Shown piece after piece: positions 23,190 to 36,416 of a stretch of 64,000 bases of DNA (position 1 is the stretch's first letter; every line of letters begins with the position of its first letter). Position numbers and translations under genes: made by a program. The stretch covers positions 310,001-374,000 of the forward strand of contig JAJJXM010000045.1 in the NCBI GenBank assembly GCA_024516155.1. Direction: 5' to 3'. The notes beneath the pieces were generated by a model. That model was given only the letters and a program-made list of their open reading frames with translations. It had not been told where the DNA came from and did not search any database. This DNA is from Pyronema omphalodes. Its lineage: Eukaryota; Ascomycota; Pezizomycetes; Pezizales; Pyronemataceae.

Positions 23190-24333
23190 TTACACTAGTA
23201 AAAACAACACTTCACCTTGGCGCTTTCTAACCGCCAACTTTTCGCTTAATTTTCCTATTTGGGAAATTCTACAGAAACATCACGGCTTCAAGCCCCCCCC
23301 CTATCCGCGGCCCTGGCTCTCCACCAGCCCGCAGGCATGCTCCGCTTTGGGGAGACGTCCTCTCTCCAGCGGCATGCCCCGATCCCCTCCACTCCGAAAC
23401 CCAGCGGCCAACCAGACGACGACATCTTTGGCACCGCCCGCTCCGTCCCTCCTGGTACCACCCCCACTCCGATGGCCATCAGAGGCTCTTCCGCAGCACA
23501 CGCTCGCCTCCAACAGGCAGTTGGAAAACGAGCCCAAGCCACCCAGCCCTTCGAAGAGGAAGGCCCCGCGTGTGAAAAACGCGAGAAACGCGGTGACGAC
23601 GCGCCCACGGTCGTGTCTGTCATTAACCCTGAGTACATTCTCAGCCTTGGTAAGAGGCTGGATGCCCTGGACAAACGCGTCCCCGCCCTGGAAGAAGAGG
23701 TCACGCGCCTCCGCACTGTTAATCGTGAGCTTCGCGACCGCCTTAACGAGGCTCTCGCCAGACCCCCCGCCCGCCCCCCCAGACCATCCCGCCCCACCGC
23801 GCAAACCACCGCCGCTCCGCTCCGCCCCCCCCGTTCCGATAGCCCCCAACCGACCATCGCACAGGTCGCCGCTGCCAACGCGAGCCTCCCCGCCCCCACG
23901 CCTGCCCTTACCACACCGTGGGCCACTCACCAGTTGCGTCACGCGAAGAAGGTCCAGCAACGCGCTGGCAGCCTTCACGCCCCCGCCACAAACCTCCCGT
24001 CTGAGGTCCGTCGTATCGTCTTCGTTCGTGACCCCGCCAGCGCAAACTGCTCCCAGCCCCTGGACGCGTACACGGCAGCCATCAACAACTGTCTGTGGTA
24101 CAAGAACGCGCCTCAGTTCCACCACGCGTTTTGAAGGTGTCCCGCAATGCAAAGGGTACCCTGACGGCCACCACCGTCCCAGGGGTTGATGCAGCCACGC
24201 TTTTGCGTTTGTATCGTAACGAAATCATCAACGCAGTTAGGGAAGTAGACTCGGGGGTTACTGATGTCGAGGAGCTAGACCGTTGGGTAGCCCTCAAGGT
24301 GCACGGCGTGCCGCTCGCGCGTTTCCTGGGGGA

Positions 24334-25471
24334 TGTCACGGCTCGAGAATTATTACCTTCCCCCTCCTCGTCATTCATTCACCTATCATCATTCGCTTCA
24401 TTATCCAGCACTCGTTTGTTTATTTATTTCTATTATCCTTCCGTCTTCGATCATCACTCGTCACTCGCCTGGGTTAGGGTTGCGCTCAATTCCCAAATTG
24501 TCAAAAAGGTCACGTGACTTACCCCCAGGGTTAGGGGTCAGCTCGGATCCCTTTTCGGAAATTCCATACCTACGGTCTACCGATCATCTTATCCGATTAG
24601 ATAAGATCGGTCACGTGTTCTAATCAATAGTAGATCAGTATGCACGCGCACTGGTCTACTAATGTGCGCACACGTGACTAGGGCTAGGGCACGATCATCT
24701 TATCGATAAGATAAGATCTAGTCCTGTGACCTTATCAGTCTTGCACCATCTTTCCAATCGCAGCTGATCTGGTTTCACGTGACCAGGGTTAGGGTTGCAC
24801 CCGCACGCACACAAACTAGGGTTAGGTTTGTGACCGTACGCGCACAGCTAGGGTTAGGGTTACGGACACACGCGCACGATTAGGGTTACGGAAGCGCGCG
24901 CGTGACTACGCTTAGGGTTACGCTAGCACGCACGCGAAGTACGCTACCGCGCACGCGAGTTACGCTATCGCGTACGCGAGATACGCTAACGAGCGCGCGA
25001 CGAGGCTGTGCACGCAAACACGCTAATTTGGTATGAACGCGTTAGCGCGTCTAGAACGCGCAACCGCGACCGCGTTGTTTACTTAGTTATTTTTCGGGAA
25101 AATTCTGCAAGTAGTGGCTCGGCGTGTAAGGAGGAAAAATTGTATATAAGAGGATTGTTTCTTTGTTTGTTTATTTTGTTTTTCTTTTCTCCTTACACAG
25201 TTATTTGTGTATTTACAAATTCAAATACTTTGTCAAAAATCTTCGTTTACGTCCTCGTTCTCGTCCCCGTCTTTGGATCTCTTTGTCCCTTGAAATCTTT
25301 GTTTATTTCCTTAACTTCTAAACACAGAAAGTCTTTAAGTTGATGCTAGACACAGCTTAAGAGTTTCTAACGTTGAAGTTATTATAAGGATATCCATTGA
25401 ACTCAAGAGTGAATAATTGAGAAGAGCCCTCAGGTTCTCCGTCAGCTATCTCTCCCTTGTTCGCCGTTACA
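24334..25471 (+). mobile_element. Solo LTR inside LINE A ORF1
   Basis: Begins TGTCACGG, ends CCGTTACA, and is flanked by GGGGA at 24,329-24,333 and 25,472-25,476. Excising it with one repeat restores the LINE reading frame exactly (codons for F-L-G-E-G-S). A TGTATATAAG box near 25,141 would suit an LTR promoter on this strand. It contains telomere-like TTAGGG motifs and GATAAGAT palindromes in its first half. It does not resemble the LTRs at 29,179 and 36,585, apart from the generic TGTCAC start. No internal coding region remains, so two LTRs probably recombined. Confidence 0.92.
24470..24925 (+). repeat. Dispersed TTAGGG-like units within the solo LTR
   Basis: GTTAGGG or TTAGGGTT occurs repeatedly (near 24,473, 24,528, 24,789, 24,820, 24,853, 24,880, 24,911) mixed with CACGCACGCG and GTTACG units. 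Because the whole tract lies inside a flanked LTR it is not a chromosome end. Inverted ATCTTATC/GATAAGAT pairs are at about 24,585-24,610 and 24,690-24,718. Confidence 0.8.
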
Positions 25472-28400
25472 GGGGAAGGTTCCCACGGAGTGCAAAAACT
25501 CCAGGTGGAAATACAAGCAAACCATGAAAACGTAGAAGTACTACCTAACGTCCGTTGGTTGGGTAAGGTTGAAGAAATCCGTGAACGCTTCGTTCGCGGT
25601 GCCACCCAAAGTTCATCTGCCGTAGTTTTCGTGAGGAGCTCCGCTTCCGCCCGCCTGCTAATCACCAAAGGCGTCCTGCTGGGCAGTCGCCGCCACCGGG
25701 CAGAGCTCTACGTTTTCGAGGGCCCCGACAGTCAGTGCTCCGGATGCCTAAAATGGGGCCACATCCGCGAGCGCTGCTCCACGCCTGATGTGTTCCGGTG
25801 CGCCTTCTGCGCCCTCAGCCACCCCACCGCGAAGCACCCCGCGTGCTCATTCGCAGGCTGTAGCAAGCCCATGGGCTGCGCGTGCCCCCATTCTCTCCCG
25901 GTACCTAAGTGTGTGCTAATTGCGGGGAAGAACACTTTGCGACAGCTCGAACCTGCCCTGATCGCCTCGCCGCCATAGCGGCCGCCCGCCTCGCCCGCTC
26001 GTCCCGATTAAACCCTGTCACCGCTGCCGCCCCCACCTCGCGTGTAGCCCCCACTCCGACTCCCTCCTCCCCTCCGTCCCCCCCCCCCAGACTCAAGACC
26101 CCAGCCCCTCCACCGCCCTGGTGGTTGTGAACCCCTTCGCTGTCCTCATGGACACCGACTCCGAAGTCGCCTCCTCCGCGGGGTCGACCGATGCCGTTGC
26201 GCCCACAGAACCTGAATTATGAGTACAATTCAGGTTCTACAGTTCAACTGTCGCAAGAGCGGTGAGGTTCTTACGGCGATCATGGAGAGCGGGAAAGAGT
26301 TGGGTGCGGACGTCGTGCTTGTGCAGGAGCCGCCGACGTTCCAAGGGTGGAGACACCCGGCGTAAGACTTTTTCTGGGGTGGTATAGTGATGGCGGCGGT
26401 ACGTAAAGACTCAGCGTGGACGTTGAGGCCTCGGGAGGATCTCGCGGTGGGAAGCGACGGGGACGTGCAGGTGTTGGACGTACTGTGTCGAGGACACAGG
26501 CAGCTCAGGATGGTGAACGTCTACAACGCTCCTCGTAACTCGGACGGAGCTCGACCTGCTAGAGACGTCAGCTGGGATTGTATCATCACCTCGGGAACGG
26601 TACTGGCGGGCGACTTCAATGCCCATAGCCAGCGGTGGAACCCCCGGTGTGACGCACCGCTCCACCACGCCTTCCTAGAGTCCCTGATGGATTCCCACAA
26701 CCTTCATTACGTAGGTGACGGTCTCGGAACTCACCAGCAAACAGGTCAGCTGCGGTACAGCGTTATCGACTTGGTGCTCGCGACGGAGGAGATAGCGACG
26801 GCGGTGCGAGCCACAAGATTGGACGATCCGGAACATGCCACCCGTCCGACCACGCTGCGTTGTCGTGGGCAGTGTCGACGGTGATAGCCCCGGCGGACTT
26901 CGAAGTCCCAACGAGGGGGTGGGCGGTCAAGGAACTGTTGGAGGATGAGGTCGGAGCGGTCTCTGCGGCGTTAGATTGGCGCCATCGAAGCGAACGCAGA
27001 CCGCTCCTCACGGATCTCAGCACGGAGGAGGAGGTAGAGGATGAGGTAGTTTGGGTACGGAGGAACTAACATCTTTGTTGGAGGAACGAGCAAGGAAAAT
27101 TCGGCTCACCGCACGGTCGAAGCGGTGGTGGTGCGCGGAGATTCGTGAGGCTCGTACGGAGTATGGGAGGACCCGCAGGGCGGTCAAGGAAGGTCGCGCG
27201 ACGGTGGAGGAAGAGCACCAACTGCGCAACGCATATCATTCGCTACAACGACAGAAAAAGCGTAGGTGCTGGGGGGACTTCAGTCGACAGCCAACGGGGA
27301 CGCTGTCTGGTCAGCGCTGAGGATGACTAAACCGCGAGCAGCGACGGTGGTAGGTCCGCTCGAGAACGAAGAAGGGCAACGAGCGGAGGACGATCAGGAT
27401 AAACGCAGGATGCTCGCGGAAGTATCCTTTCCCCCTCCTAACCCCTTTCTCGGAGTTACCACTCCCCCCGGGGCCGCCCGGAACCCTGTGGCAGTCAGTC
27501 TCCTTACAATCCGTCTCCTCAGCTTTTCCAAGCAGAGCAACAAGAAGGCCCCAGGCGCTGATGCGCTGGGTGTCCCCATTATCAAAGCCCTGCTCTCATG
27601 GGATCCGGACCGGGTTGTTGCGGTGGTGAAACATTGCCTGCGCCTGGGGTATCACCCCCGCGACTGGATGATCGCAAAGGGGGTGTGCATCCCGAAGCCG
27701 GGAAAGCCGAGCTACTCGCGTGCAAAAAGCTTCGGATCATCTCCTTGCTCAGCTGCTTTGGCAAGCTGGTTGAAAAAGTGGTAGCGGAGCTGCTCGCACA
27801 AGAGGCTGAGCGCACGGGGATCCTACATGACGGGCAGTTTGGGGGGAGGACGAACAGGTCGGCGGCGGACGCAGCGGCGGTTTTGGTAGGGTTTCGAGGC
27901 TGCTTGGGAGGAAAAGGCTTTAGCAGGCGCTCTCTTGATGGATGTAAAGGGCGCGTTTCCTACCGTCAACAGCGTTTGCTTAACCAATAAGCTGCGTAGA
28001 GCAACCTTCGACGAAGGTCTTGTTCGCTGGGTGACGAGCTTCATGAGAGGTAGGCGAGTCGAGATTTTCCTCGCAGGGGAGGCTGGCGAGCCGATAGACA
28101 CAGACACTGGGTTGCCCAAGGCTCCCCCGTGTCCCCAATATTGTTTCTGCTGTACATAGCGGATCTGGCGAAGATGGTGGAAGCGGAGGTCGGAGGAACG
28201 CTGGGACTGTCCTTCGTCGATGACGTCACGTGGCTCGTGAAAGGCGCGTCAGCGACTGACGTCACCACCAAGTTAGATCGATGCGCGTCCCTCTGCCTCG
28301 CGTGGGGTGAAGCGAACGCGGTAGTGTTCGAATCAGAAAAGACGGAAGCAATCCTTTTCTCCCCCGCAGACGCTCTCCCCCGAACCCCGACTCCCTCACA

Positions 28401-29178
28401 GTGACAGTGGGAACCCACTCCATTCGGTATTCCGAAACCGCTGTTTGGTGGTTAGGTTACTGGCTGGACGCAAAACTCACCTTTAACCAGCATCGCCAGA
28501 AATGGCTCTCCCGGGCCTCGCAACAACAAGCACAAATTGCACGCTTGTGCAAGAAATACGGGCTCCCCGCAGGCAGCACCGCTAATCTTCAACAAGCGGT
28601 GGTGCAATCCGTTGCTACCTACGGCATAGAAATTAACGCCGTCCGCCGACTCCCCTCCCGAGACGCTGGGCACCTGTCCCGCCTCCAACTCGTCCTCAAC
28701 AAGCAGGCACGGGCCATCACCGGCTGCTTCCGTACAACCCCGCTCGGCTTTCTGGCAGCAGAAAGCGCGACGCGACCGGCAGAATCCTTGTGCGCGGACG
28801 GGAAGCCCGCTTCAGAGCGCGACTTCTTACCCGCCCAGCCCCCCCCGGATCCAGCCCCCCGTCTCCGACCGCTGACATCGTCAGGCAACTGACTCAGCGC
28901 CACAACTCGTTCGGGCTTCCATCACGTCGAGAGGGTCTTCCCCCCTCTCCCCCAACAGTTCCCCGGTACCGTCGTCATCGCATCGAGGGACGAAGCAACC
29001 GAGTGCGCCCTACAATGGAGAAACCTTGGCTCCGCCTGCGTTTGGACCGACGGGTCTCGCATAGAAGATGTCGCTGGTTCAGCAGGCTTCGTTCGTTCGT
29101 GAGAGGCATCCTCACTCCCTCCTCCTTCTGCGTGGGACGTCATGCAGAGGTGTACGACGCCGAGCTTCATGCCATGCT

Positions 29179-30529
29179 TGTCACACCCTATATTGTGTGA
29201 GTATAGAATAGGTAACATGTATAACATTTAGAGAACATGGCAAACTCGACAGGAGAATGAATAATAAGGTTAGTATCCCGGCCGGAACCCCCTGAGGAGC
29301 TCCAGCTAGCCACGTCACGTGATTCGTGACTTTCCGAAAGGACCTCACGAGGATCCCGGCCCGAGGCGTCGCACCTGTTATTCACTGTCAGTTTGGGAGG
29401 ATCCATATGGATGGGAACGAGGAACAACTTACCGTCATGGGTGTCGACTTACCCATGAGAAAACTACAGACGACGCTGATGGAGACAGAAGACGACGGCG
29501 AAAGGACACCTCCTTATACTTGAGGTTGTGTTCCACCAAGCACGGCTACCAGAGGGCTTGCAAGAGAAAGGAATTCTCAGGACAGTGCAAGGCAGACGAA
29601 TCGGATCATCCGAGGTCTGAGTTGGGCGGAGAGTCGGCCAAGAAACATGGCAGAGTCTAGTCAGCCAACAGGAGTGGAGCTCAGGACAAGGGTCAAGATT
29701 GCGTCAGCATGAGACGACGTCTGCAGCAAGGAACACCACTCAGGGAAACTGTTGGATGGAACTGATATGACTCGACCTTAGGCCAATGACTACCAACTGC
29801 AAGATAAGACGGCGTTTGCGTACACACCAGGGTGTGGCTGCGCGCAAGTGCGCGCAGGTGGGGCAAATGACATCACACAGGAATGTGACGGGGCAGTGCG
29901 CTCCGGTAAGGCATAGTCTGCCTTATGATGTCAGATTCCTTCACTCGCAATCGAGATTCTCTAGGGAGATCTATGATCAAGACGACTCACAAGATATATG
30001 ACTCACATGTCATTATCAGAGGAGTCATTGCATTATGCGCTTCAAGTGGAGTAACCCTTCACTAGGGCGCTGAACCCCAATACCTGATTGGAAGGTGTGG
30101 CAGCACGGCGAGGAAGTCAAGGATTAATCTGACACGAGGGTCATCATGCAAGTGAGCAATTAATATTCGCGCATGCAGCATGATGCGAGCCATCAGCAGA
30201 TTTGTCAAAGAATTGACTCACGTCTTATCTCCTAAGCTTAGTTTGGAAGTTGGTTCCCTTGGGAAGTCTGGGCGAACTTGTAGACGAAAGTCTATAAAAG
30301 ACCCTAAGTCTTCCCACCGTCTCCTCCAGCATCAGCAACTTGATCTCTTGTTACGACATACCTATCTACTACACACATACCTCAGGACGAACCCTTAAGT
30401 TTATTCGGCCTGTGATCGATTAGTTACTTCCTAGCTTCTTGGGAAATCTATTAGTTGAATATCTTTCAACGAAGCAAAGACTGATCGGAAAGCCTCTGTA
30501 GTTGAAAGCCTCAATACCCAGGTTCACAC
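29179..30529 (+). repeat. 5' LTR of the chromovirus
   Basis: 1,351 bp, TGTCACACCC to CCAGGTTCACA. A TATAAAA box is at 30,293-30,299. CCTTAAGTTTAT at 30,393-30,404 is complementary to the candidate primer site just past the LTR. Confidence 0.95.
30293..30299 (+). promoter_or_regulatory. TATA box of the 5' LTR
   Basis: TATAAAA, matched at 37,716-37,722 in the 3' LTR. It is about 95 bp upstream of the stretch proposed as the RNA 5' end from the self-priming match, long for many promoters but within the range seen in budding yeast. Confidence 0.6.
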
Positions 30530-30531
30530 TA

Positions 30532-30543
30532 TAAACTTAAGGC
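30532..30543 (+). other. Candidate self-priming primer binding site
   Basis: ATAAACTTAAGG, starting three bases after the 5' LTR, is the exact reverse complement of 30,393-30,404 within the LTR. Tf1 and sushi chromoviruses start reverse transcription by folding the RNA 5' end onto such a site instead of using a tRNA. I see no TGG-type tRNA primer site here. The 3' LTR has one extra T in the matching stretch. Confidence 0.55.
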
Positions 30544-30652
30544 GCAAGCTACTAAGTTACTTATCGACACGTATACGGAAGACCCTCTTCTAGGGCAAGA
30601 CGACACCAAAAGATCCTCCACGAAAAACTACAAAAAACTACTTCAATCAACA

Positions 30653-32555
30653 ATGTCCGCGCGAAGAATCACCGTCTCACGCGACGGTCTCGATGCTGCT
30701 ATGGGCGATACCGTCAGCATTACTCGCCCTCGCTCCTGGGAGGAAGTTACTTCTGTTGAACACCTAGGGTCCACCATGGAACTACCCTCCACTTGGAGGA
30801 GTCCCTGAATGGGTTATTCTCAAGATGGAAAGGATGAATGCGAATGAGGAGGACATTAAGAGGTTGGTTGAGGCAGTCGGATCTGGGGCTGCCATGAATG
30901 AAGAGTTACAGCGGATGAAAGGGTTGTATCAGGAAATGGCCCAGGGTATGCAAAAGGCCTATGATACCTTGGCGAAGAAAGGGGACCTGGACCAGGAGGT
31001 CAACCTACAAACCGTGACGCGACTCGTTCAGGCCAGCAACGACTTTGCCGGCCAAGTTTGGAGGACAATTGGCAATCTTGCCACAGACACAAAGACTAAA
31101 GAAGCAGCCAACCAAGCGGCTGCTGAAAGACTCAATCACGGCATTCAAACAACGAATGCTATCCTCGAAGCCTTTGCCCAGAGGCAACTCGAAATCAACA
31201 AAGAAATTGAGGAATGGGCAATTGAGAAAAACACAGGACGCCATTAGGAAGGAGACGATAAGCAAGGGATAGGCGATCGCAGCTCTGTCTAGGGCTGAAG
31301 AGATGCATCAGCAGCGCCTACTGGACTATTATGAACAGAGGGAAGAAAAAATTGGAATTGGTCAACAAGGTCATTGACCTCGTTATGTCGAAAATCCAGA
31401 AGAAGGAGCATTTCGATGCTAAGTCTCTAACCGAGGCTATGCATGAGGAGATGACTCCCAGACCACCCTCTCTTGGCAAGCACCAGAAGTCCCATTGCCT
31501 CCATCAGTGGCGGGATCTGTTCACAATGGCGGCAGAAACGGTGGAAGGGGAAGCAAACCACCAGGAGGAGACTTCCACCACACCACCACCCCATCTGATC
31601 CTACGGACAGCGAAGATTCAGATGATTCATATCAGAAAGGCTATGGAGAGGAAGCGCCAGGAGCGCAAAGAAAATCAAAAGAAGAAACCGATCGAAGAAT
31701 GCAACGGAAGCATTCTTGGAATCACTTGTCGCCAAATTACAGCAATCAGGGGTTAACGAGCCAAGGAGACCCAAAATGCCGAGATGAAGCTCCTCAGTAT
31801 TTTTCTGGAAAGATAAAAATTTGTTTAGGGCTTGGTGGATGTCTGTTCAAGATTACATTGCGACATACGCCAAGGCTTTCCAGATCAGGACGACCAGGTA
31901 AAATGGGTTGGGAGCTTGCTTACTCACAAAGCTCTCAGTTGGCACCAGGAACGGCGAAAGTCCATTCAAAGCAAGGACTTAAGGATACATGGCAAGCTTT
32001 CTCAAGCTCTATTGAAACTAGGTTTGAGGATAAGCGAGAAGCCAAAGACGTTAAAAGGATTACAAGCTCCAGTATGAGGGAGACATTGACGACTATATAC
32101 TAAATTGGAGATCTGAATATGCGTGTGGGAGCAATTGGCCCCATGTATAGGAATGTAATTTGGGAGGCCATGACACCGGCCATTAAAAAATGGTATATCA
32201 AAGGTTTGGGGGGATCCCAACAGATGATGAAGAATGATTGATGCAGTTAAGGAAGCTGCTCACGTGTTGAAAATTTGGAAGAGGAATTAAAGGGTCATAG
32301 AAAAACTTTGGAAGTACGGGAGGACCGCCATAAGGAAAGGGAAAACAAGGCTGTGCGCCCTAAGGAGGTGCAGCACAAGGATAATTCAAGGATAAAAAGG
32401 AGAAAAAGTTTTTCTGGAAAAAGGACAAGAAGTCCATCTTTGCGTCAGGGAGGGAGGCTCTGCAGAATGTTCCTCAGAGCGAAATTGATAAACATAAAAG
32501 GAAAAGGCTGACTGTTGGAGATGCGGACGATCAGGACAAATGTTTGATTGTTATA
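30653..32555 (+). pseudogene. Chromovirus gag region
   Basis: First ATG at 30,653 (MSARRITVSRDGLDAAMGD), closed after about 50 codons by a frameshift. Further blocks in shifted frames are a helical stretch around 30,825-31,247 (EELQRMKGLYQEMAQGMQKA) and an acidic spacer at about 31,600-31,690. A capsid-like domain at about 31,795-32,110 has LFRAWWMSVQDYIATYAKAF, WVGSLLTHKALSWHQERRKS and WQAFSSSIETRFEDKREAKD. A degraded zinc knuckle, ADCWRCGRSGQMFDC, lies near 32,510-32,550. The capsid part follows the usual Ty3/gypsy Gag pattern; the rest is assigned by position. Confidence 0.75.
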
Positions 32556-33017
32556 AAGAACAGTTGGAGGAACAGAGCTCTCTGGCGAAGGAAAGGTTGC
32601 TTCCTCTGGCAAGAGGAAGAGAGACGATGATGATGATGGAAAAAAGGGCAGGAGAAGCCCAAGGAAACAAAAAAGACAAGACCGCAGCAGTGCGGCAGGA
32701 TGAGGATGAAATAATGGAAGATGCTCAGCCCAGGATTTGGGAGATTGAGCAAAATGATGAGGAGTCGGATTTTTAAGATCCTCTAGGGTTGCGTCACCTG
32801 AGGAGGAGGAATGTACATCTGACGCAGAAAATATTATTTGTTCAGGGACAAAAAGGAAAATTTCGGACAGCTTGGAGTCGACCAAGACAAAACTTCGACG
32901 AACCGACAAAGGAACCTCTTCCAAAGGAACAAAATGGAAGCTGTGGTTCCACCCCATCATGGAAAAAGCCAATATCAACATGGTGTTGACTTGGTCTAAG
33001 AACAAATTCAGAACGGT

Positions 33018-36000
33018 GCGAGTCCTCTTGATACAGGCTCCACCTCAGCTTTACTGGACAAAGGTTTTGTCCAAACTTACAAAATTCCTACTGTGAAGAG
33101 AGACCAGCCTCTTCAAATTCGCAACTTCAATAATGAGGTAGTTGCTGGAGCTGGAGAATTCTTTACGGTACCTTTCATGCTGCAACATAAACAACACTTT
33201 GCAGCCGAATCCTTCGAAGTCGCCCCTCTTGACAGCGACTGCGATGTCATCTTACCATACTGGTGGATGGCAAAACACCAACCTTGCAACATGTGGGGAG
33301 AAAGCAATAACATCTCCTTCACAACTCCACGTTGCACCGAACATTGTACTAAGGCTCAGGCCAGTACATTCCTTAAGGTCGATAGACGAGTACTCGACCA
33401 CCCTGAGGCCTCAGTTATAGGCCATATATCAGCCATTGCCACTAAAAGGAATTGTCAGAGGCACTTCAACAAGTCCCTGAGAAATTCCGTAAGTGGATCA
33501 ATATGACCAAGGAAGCAGCAGACAAGCTTCCAGAACACAAGTCTTACGACCATGCCATAGACTTAAGGAAGGGAGACTCCTCCTTGGGGACCAGTCTATG
33601 CGCTTAATGAAGTCGAACTGGAGACACTCAGAGAATGGCTAAAAGAAATGCTAAGGACAGGCAAGATTAGACCATCAAAATCTCCTGCCGCAGCACCCAT
33701 TCTCTTTGTGCCAAAACCCCATGGGCGAGGTCTACGGCTTTGTGTTGACTATAGGGGGATTAATAAAATAACAATAGCAAATCGCTACCCCCTCCCTCTT
33801 ATGTCTGAATTACAAGACAGAGTAAGAGGAGCTAGGTTCTTCACGAAAATGGATTTGAAGAACGGTTATCATTTGATTAGGATCAAAGAAGGCGATGAAT
33901 GGAAACAGCCTTCAGATGCAGGTATGGGCTTTATGAGTTTTTGGTTATGCCCTTTGGATTAAGCAATGCACCGGCCACATTCCAGATATGATGAATCATA
34001 TCTTTAGGGACATGTTGGATCAGGGAGTGATTGCTTATATTGATGATGTTCTGATTTACGCGGACGGAGGAGGAACATGATAATTGGTTAAGGAAGTCTT
34101 AAAAGACTGGAAGAAAATGGGCTGGTAATATCTCCGGAAAAATGTGTTTGGGGGACAAACAAAGTGGAATTTTTGGGGTATATTATAAGCGAAAAGGGAA
34201 TTGAGATGGCAAAGGATAAAGTGGAAACCGTCCTGGTTTGGGAACCTCCTAATCCTTGAAAGAGACACAAGGCTTTCTTGGATTTGCAAACTTCTATCGC
34301 CGATTCATAAAGGACTTTTCAAGAATTTGTCGTCCTCTTACTGAATCTACCAAGGGCGATCCAAAGAAGTGGGAATGGACTGTTGCCATGGAATTGGCAT
34401 TTGATGAGTTGAAGCAGAGGTTTACGAAGGCACCAATATTGGGTCATTTTGATCCTAAAAAGGTTTGCATTGTTGAAACTGATCTTCTGACTTTGCCTTA
34501 GGCGCAGTCCTTTCTCAGAAAGGAGAGGACGGAAAGCTGCACCCTATTGCTTTCACTCCAGGAAATTTACTCCGGCAGAAATCAACTACGACGAATCCAT
34601 GATAAAGAGCTTTTAGCTATTGTGGATTCGTTTAAAATATGGAGAAGATACTTGGAGGGAGCAATGCACACAGTTCAGGTATTCAGCGACCATCAAAATT
34701 TGGAGTACTTCACCACAACAAAAGTACTCAATCGTCGCCAAGCAAGGTGGGCTCAAGAACTTGCTGGTATTGACTTTAAGATTTTTTACAGACCTGGAAG
34801 TAAGAATGGAAGCCAGATGCTTGTCAAGGCGTCCGGAGTTCCGCCCTGAAAAGGGGGGAGGTGAGGATCAGCCGATTACGACTATCCTTCACAAAGAACA
34901 TTTTGCATCATTTCAGCAATAGCAGTGGAGGGAAGGAACTCATTCATTGTTTCTTCGCACGGCTCAATTCTATTCCTTCTGTTAAATGGTCTGGAATTTT
35001 TAAGATGGTTAAAGAAGCTGGAGAACTGGACGAAAATTATAAAAAAGCAGCAAAAAATAAAGATCCACTAACGATAGAAGATGGCATAATCTATCGGAAA
35101 GAGAAGTTATGGGTGCCAAAGGATTTGTCAACATGGTCCTGGAATCGAGCACGACTCGAAAATTGCAGGACACTTTGGTCAGGATAAGACCATTGAATTA
35201 ATAAGAAAACTTTTGGTGGCCGAAGATGGATGAAAATATTGAATATATACAAGCTGTTTGGAATGTCAGAAGGACAAGACGGCTAGGCACCTTAAGTATG
35301 GATGTTGCAACCTTTGGAATTAACATATGCCCCATGGCAATCTATTGCTATGGATTTTATCACCGACCTACCAGAATCAAATGGGTGTGATCAACTATGG
35401 GTTATAGTTGATCGATTTACTAAAATGGCGCACTTCATTCCCCTACAGAAAGATGGCAAGACAACTGCAGACCTTGTCAGGATTTTCGCAAAGGAAATTT
35501 GGAAGTTGCACGGCTTACCCAAGGACATAGTGTCGGACAGAGACTCCAGGTTCACAAGCACCACCTGGAAAGCATTTCTTGGAACGTTAGGAATAAACCA
35601 AGAATGTCAACAGCCTTCCACCCACAAACAGATGGACAAACGGAACGGCTTAATCAAACAATTGAAGCTTACCTCCGCTCTTTTGTTAACCACGAAATGG
35701 ACGACTGGGCTGATCTCTTACCCATGGCTGAGTTCGCATACAACAACTCAGTCACAAGCGCAACTGGACTTCACCCTTTTACGCTAACTATGGGTTCTAC
35801 CCAAATACGAGCAACCCTTCGGCAACTGCTGTGCGCAACCCAGCCAGCAAAGCCTACGCCCACTGGATGCATACGATTCATGAAGGAGCCAAGTTAGCCC
35901 TTCAAAACACAAGAAAGAATGAAACATTGCAGACCAGAAACGACAGGAGGCACCAGAATACCAAGTAGGAGACTTGGTTATGTTAGATGGACGCAACATA

Positions 36001-36416
36001 CGAACAGACGCCCATCAAGGAAGTTAGACCATAAACTACATGGTCCCTTCCAAGTCGAAAAGTCATCTCCCCAACAGCAGTACGACTTACACTCCCACGA
36101 AAATGGAAGATACACAACGTCTTCCATACCTCACTACTTGAGCCCTTTAGAGCAGGAACTCGGGCTCCACCAGATACAAAAAATTTTACGGGAGGCAGAG
36201 ATGTTGAGGGAAGCGAGGAATACGATATCGATGAAATCATGAGCAGCTATAAATCTGGAATCGAGTATTGTACCTTGTTAAATGGCTAGGTTGGCCCAAC
36301 AAAAAGACTGGACGGCAGAACCATTCGACAACTTTTCAGTAGGAGGTCAGGAGAAGTTACGAGAGTTTCATCTCAAGTACCCTGATTCTCCGAGGGACTA
36401 CCGACTCAAGGATTAA
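33018..36416 (+). pseudogene. Chromovirus pol: protease, RT, RNase H, integrase, chromodomain
   Basis: Protease: LDTGSTSALLDKGF at 33,027-33,068. [56 protein letters not shown], a [13 protein letters not shown] block after a shift, and catalytic YIDD at 34,036-34,047. RNase H: TKAPILGHFDPKK to [20 protein letters not shown] (about 34,430-34,800). Integrase: degraded His/Cys finger near 35,150-35,280, [20 protein letters not shown] and, in the next frame, [18 protein letters not shown], giving the D, D, E positions. Chromodomain: EEYDIDEIMSSYKSG then YLVKWLGWPNKK and EPFDNFSVGGQEKLREFHLK, ending at the TAA at 36,414. At least eight frame changes are needed. Confidence 0.92.

Larger units (their letters stand above)
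23337..26222 (+). pseudogene. LINE A ORF1: coiled-coil and zinc-knuckle RNA-binding protein (interrupted)
   Basis: Start ATG at 23,337, equivalent to the LINE B start (MLRFGE against MPRFGD). A Pro/Ser-rich region is followed by a short coiled coil (ILSLGKRLDALDKRVPALEE), another Pro-rich stretch, then after a 2-bp shift near 24,120 VDAATLLRLYRNEIINAVRE and RWVALKVHGVPLARFLG. The frame is split there by the solo LTR and resumes at 25,472 with EGSHGVQKLQVEIQA. Three CCHC knuckles follow: CSGCLKWGHIRERC, CAFCALSHPTAKHPAC and, in a shifted frame, CANCGEEHFATARTC. The stop TGA (26,220-26,222) overlaps the ORF2 ATG (26,219-26,221). Confidence 0.9.

Noticed and set aside
23301..24152. Long antisense frames across LINE A ORF1
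   Set aside because: They are shadows of GC-rich ORF1 codons; the sense frame has coiled-coil and zinc-knuckle motifs and matches LINE B.
24470..24925. A chromosome end or interstitial telomere
   Set aside because: The TTAGGG units are dispersed and lie inside an LTR with matching 5-bp duplications, so they arrived with the element.
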